Assembly: GCA_035354435.1 (NCBI GenBank)
Contig: DAOQAY010000131.1
Span: 1 to 7,866, forward strand
DNA: 7,866 bases
Reading direction: 5' to 3'
Origin: JAKLDO01 sp035354435
GTDB taxonomy: Bacteria; UBP6; UBA1177
This document shows positions 6,137 to 7,866 of this stretch, in pieces (positions within the stretch are counted from its first letter, which is position 1; every line of letters starts with the position of its first letter). The position numbers were made by a program, and so were the translations under genes. The notes beneath the pieces were generated by a model. That model was given only the letters and a program-made list of their open reading frames with translations, did no database searches and was not told where the DNA came from.

Positions 6137-7651
6137 TTACTCCTCAAACGGACAAACCCCTTCCTCTTTGCAGTAACAGTCCATGTCTCTTAGAATTAAG
6201 GGCGTGGAATTTAGTTTTTGATACAGAAGCCACTTTCCTTCAAACTCTGCATCACCATAAGGATATGCCGGAACACCGTTATATTCTTTATCCTTGTCCA
6301 TTTTCTTCATGCAATAACTTTTTTTTGATTCCATGTTGTAATAACAAAGTTTATTTGCAGATATTTCAGAATATTGTCCCATTTTAAAAGCTTCTTCGTA
6401 TAGCAGCATCTTTCCTTTGAACATATTGATTATAAAGCCTATTGCATAGTTTTTAACTTCATCAGAATATGATGTGATTAAATCTGTGTAATTCCATTTT
6501 CCATTCTTGTATTCCATCAGAACAATTTTACCAAGTGCGGAACTATAAACTGCTCTGCTGCTATTATCTTTGTCCAGAGTCAGATAGCGGAGTTCCTCTC
6601 CCTGATTAACCTTATAACAATCATTTAAACTTTGAGGGAATTTATCAAGATCACATATATAACCGACCAGTTCATCTGTAAATAATGCAAACCTGTCTCC
6701 TGAAATATTAGACATTCTCAAAGTCCCTTCACCCAGAACTGTCCATTTCCATTCCCCGACTTTCGCATAAGCCATTTTTTTGCTTCCCGGTTCGCTTATA
6801 TTCGCAAAAGCCCATTTATCATTCAGGGCTGGTTCATAAGACAGCTGTTTAACCTTTTTATTGTAGATAAGCTCCATTTTCCCGTCATCACTGATATACG
6901 CCATAAAAATGTTGCTGTTGTTCAGGTCAAGACTCCTCTTGTCTGAAATAAGACCCACCCTATTTCCTTTATAATATGCATGCTCCTGCCCACGGGCAGG
7001 AAGAATAAAATTATATTGTTTTGTTGCAATGTTATAAGTTACATACTTCCTTTTAACCGGCCATTTCTCAGAATCCAGATTTTCAGGATATAAATGAAAC
7101 CCTATTTTCCCGTCACTCATGTTCCATGACTTGACAACACCCATCGTGCCGTCATTTGACCATCTGGATAAATACAAGTCACATTTATGCATAGGAACCA
7201 GATTTTCCATTTCAGGAACAAGTTTATATAGCTCATCTTTTGTAAGTGGTTTAAGACTGTCCATAACACATGGATATCCGCAGCAGTCATATTGCGGCAT
7301 TTGCGTACACAATGCTTGATTCTGCTCCTTCCACAGGTTGCTCATGCACTGAGGATCTTTTTCTGTGGGCGTATCACATCCGGGACGGCAGAATGTTATC
7401 TTTCCATCTTTATCATAATACGGGAAGGGAGCATCCATCAGCAACGGATAACACAAAGAATCTGCATCGGCATCTGTTAGTTGATCAATATCTTCTCTGT
7501 CATCGGAAATACTGTCAGGGATGTCGGTATCAGCATCAATAATGGAATCTTTATCAGGAACAGAATCTCCATCAGATTTTGAACCGTTTGAATTGCAGGA
7601 AGTGCAGGAACAGAAAACTACCAGCGAAAATATTATCAGAATACTGCGCAT
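6137..7651 (-). CDS. Putative lipoprotein with Asp-rich linker, unknown function
   Basis: I do not recognise this 504-residue protein as a named family. MRSILIIFSLVVFCSCTSC is a lipoprotein-type signal peptide, with Cys16 or Cys19 the likely acylated residue. An Asp/Ser-rich linker (about 22-65) leads to a Cys-rich region (67-128: CRPGC, QYDCCGYPC). From about 150 to 470 the chain is rich in short beta strands with recurring aromatic and Gly/Asp turns (for example MAYISDDGKMELIYN, KVGEWKWTVLGEG, LMEYKNGKWNYTDL), suggesting a beta-propeller or similar repeated-sheet fold; this is an impression, not a domain match. The C-terminus has another Cys cluster (DCYCKEEGVC). Start ATG 7649-7651 has GGAGG five bases upstream. 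It leads the envelope-protein cluster, four bases before the first DUF1566 gene. A surface-anchored location is likely. Confidence 0.7.
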   Translation of the reverse strand: MRSILIIFSLVVFCSCTSCNSNGSKSDGDSVPDKDSIIDADTDIPDSISDDREDIDQLTDADADSLCYPLLMDAPFPYYDKDGKITFCRPGCDTPTEKDPQCMSNLWKEQNQALCTQMPQYDCCGYPCVMDSLKPLTKDELYKLVPEMENLVPMHKCDLYLSRWSNDGTMGVVKSWNMSDGKIGFHLYPENLDSEKWPVKRKYVTYNIATKQYNFILPARGQEHAYYKGNRVGLISDKRSLDLNNSNIFMAYISDDGKMELIYNKKVKQLSYEPALNDKWAFANISEPGSKKMAYAKVGEWKWTVLGEGTLRMSNISGDRFALFTDELVGYICDLDKFPQSLNDCYKVNQGEELRYLTLDKDNSSRAVYSSALGKIVLMEYKNGKWNYTDLITSYSDEVKNYAIGFIINMFKGKMLLYEEAFKMGQYSEISANKLCYYNMESKKSYCMKKMDKDKEYNGVPAYPYGDAEFEGKWLLYQKLNSTPLILRDMDCYCKEEGVCPFEE

Positions 7652-7680
7652 TTAAACCTCCTCTCAACCCATTCCCTAAA

Positions 7681-7708
7681 TCCCTTTCCCTTTTAAAAAG
7701 GAAAGGGA
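7681..7708. repeat. 28-bp palindrome, hairpin one of two
   Basis: TCCCTTTCC (7681-7689) pairs with GGAAAGGGA (7700-7708), and TTTT pairs with AAAA inside; only the pair 7690/7699 is mismatched. It lies about 30 bp upstream of the 504-residue lipoprotein start. In the minus-strand transcript no T-tract follows, so it is not a classical terminator. Confidence 0.75.
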
Positions 7709-7715
7709 CTTTTCT

Positions 7716-7742
7716 CCTTCTCCTTTTTTTAAAGGGAGAAGG
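7716..7742. repeat. 27-bp palindrome, hairpin two of two
   Basis: CCTTCTCC (7716-7723) pairs with GGAGAAGG (7735-7742), extended inside by one T-G wobble and three T-A pairs. It lies 7 bp from the first palindrome and has a similar purine/pyrimidine make-up. The pair resembles palindromic intergenic repeats seen in many bacterial genomes and may be a remnant of a small mobile repeat. It follows the partial gene at the right edge by 16 bp and may stabilise or end its transcript. Confidence 0.7.
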
Positions 7743-7758
7743 TCGAGATGAGGGTTTA

Positions 7759-7866
7759 TTACCATCCGTCCGTTTCACAGTTCTCTTCATTGTATCCGCT
7801 GCATGTTGAATTGCAAGCGGCTGAGCCTCCTGTATAATCAGGATCAAGTGTGGTACACTCAACTGA
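7759..7866 (-). CDS. 3' end of a Cys-rich protein gene, cut by the window edge
   Basis: Reading from base 7866, an open frame of 35 codons ends at TAA (7759-7761). It encodes ECTTLDPDYTGGSAAC, then NSTCSGYNEENCETDGW. Four Cys in 35 residues, with Gly, Asn, Asp and Thr between them, match the style of the secreted proteins downstream and look like the end of a Cys-rich surface-protein repeat. No start is inside the window, so length and signal peptide are unknown. A competing frame reaching 7862 is rejected because it runs through both palindromes and has an unlikely composition. It may belong to the same operon as the lipoproteins. Confidence 0.65.
   Translation of the reverse strand, partial: SVECTTLDPDYTGGSAACNSTCSGYNEENCETDGW

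Noticed and set aside
7572..7862. 96-residue minus-strand frame across the right edge
   Set aside because: It runs through both palindromes and the lipoprotein start; the Cys-rich frame ending at 7759 is far more protein-like.

Overview
All genes in this window read leftward (minus strand). Composition is fairly AT-rich, and intergenic DNA is very AT-rich. The right half encodes small exported proteins with lipoprotein-type signal peptides, Asp/Gly/Asn/Thr-rich linkers and Cys-rich DUF1566-type domains. The rightmost fragment has the same Cys-rich look. This style is common in uncultured Gram-negative lineages related to Myxococcota and the old Deltaproteobacteria. That placement is a low-confidence impression; there is no rRNA or other taxonomic marker here.

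Right edge to 4367, in transcription order: (1) the 3' end of a Cys-rich protein gene (7759-7866, in a frame that has no start inside the window); (2) a spacer with two hairpin-forming palindromes (7681-7742); (3) a 504-aa putative lipoprotein with an Asp-rich linker; (4) a DUF1566-type lipoprotein, 4 nt after it; (5) a spacer with a seven-base tandem repeat; (6) a second, paralogous DUF1566-type lipoprotein; (7) an exported lytic transglycosylase whose ATG overlaps the previous stop codon (ATGA). Genes 3-7 look like one envelope or secreted-protein operon, though the repeat spacer may split it.

4205 to 2726: a type IV toxin-antitoxin pair of the AbiE type. The DUF6088/AbiEi-like antitoxin is intact. 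The AbiEii nucleotidyltransferase toxin is broken by a one-base frameshift within its nucleotidyltransferase signature, and it also seems to lack about 50 residues near its C-terminus. A good sigma70-type promoter and a 32-bp near-perfect palindrome lie upstream.

2594 to 264: a ClpA-type AAA+ unfoldase with two ATPase modules and a VGF loop suited to docking ClpP. Its most likely start is a TTG behind a GGAGG ribosome-binding site, 22 codons inside the longest frame.

Left edge: 263 bp of AT-rich non-coding DNA ending in a near-consensus promoter (TTGACA, 17 bp, TATATT) that fires out of the window.

No phage, transposase, CRISPR, tRNA or rRNA was found. The points most worth following are the decayed toxin beside its intact antitoxin, the palindrome upstream of that operon, the repeat-bearing spacers, and the translationally coupled lipoprotein/transglycosylase cluster. 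I do not see a clearly new multi-gene system.
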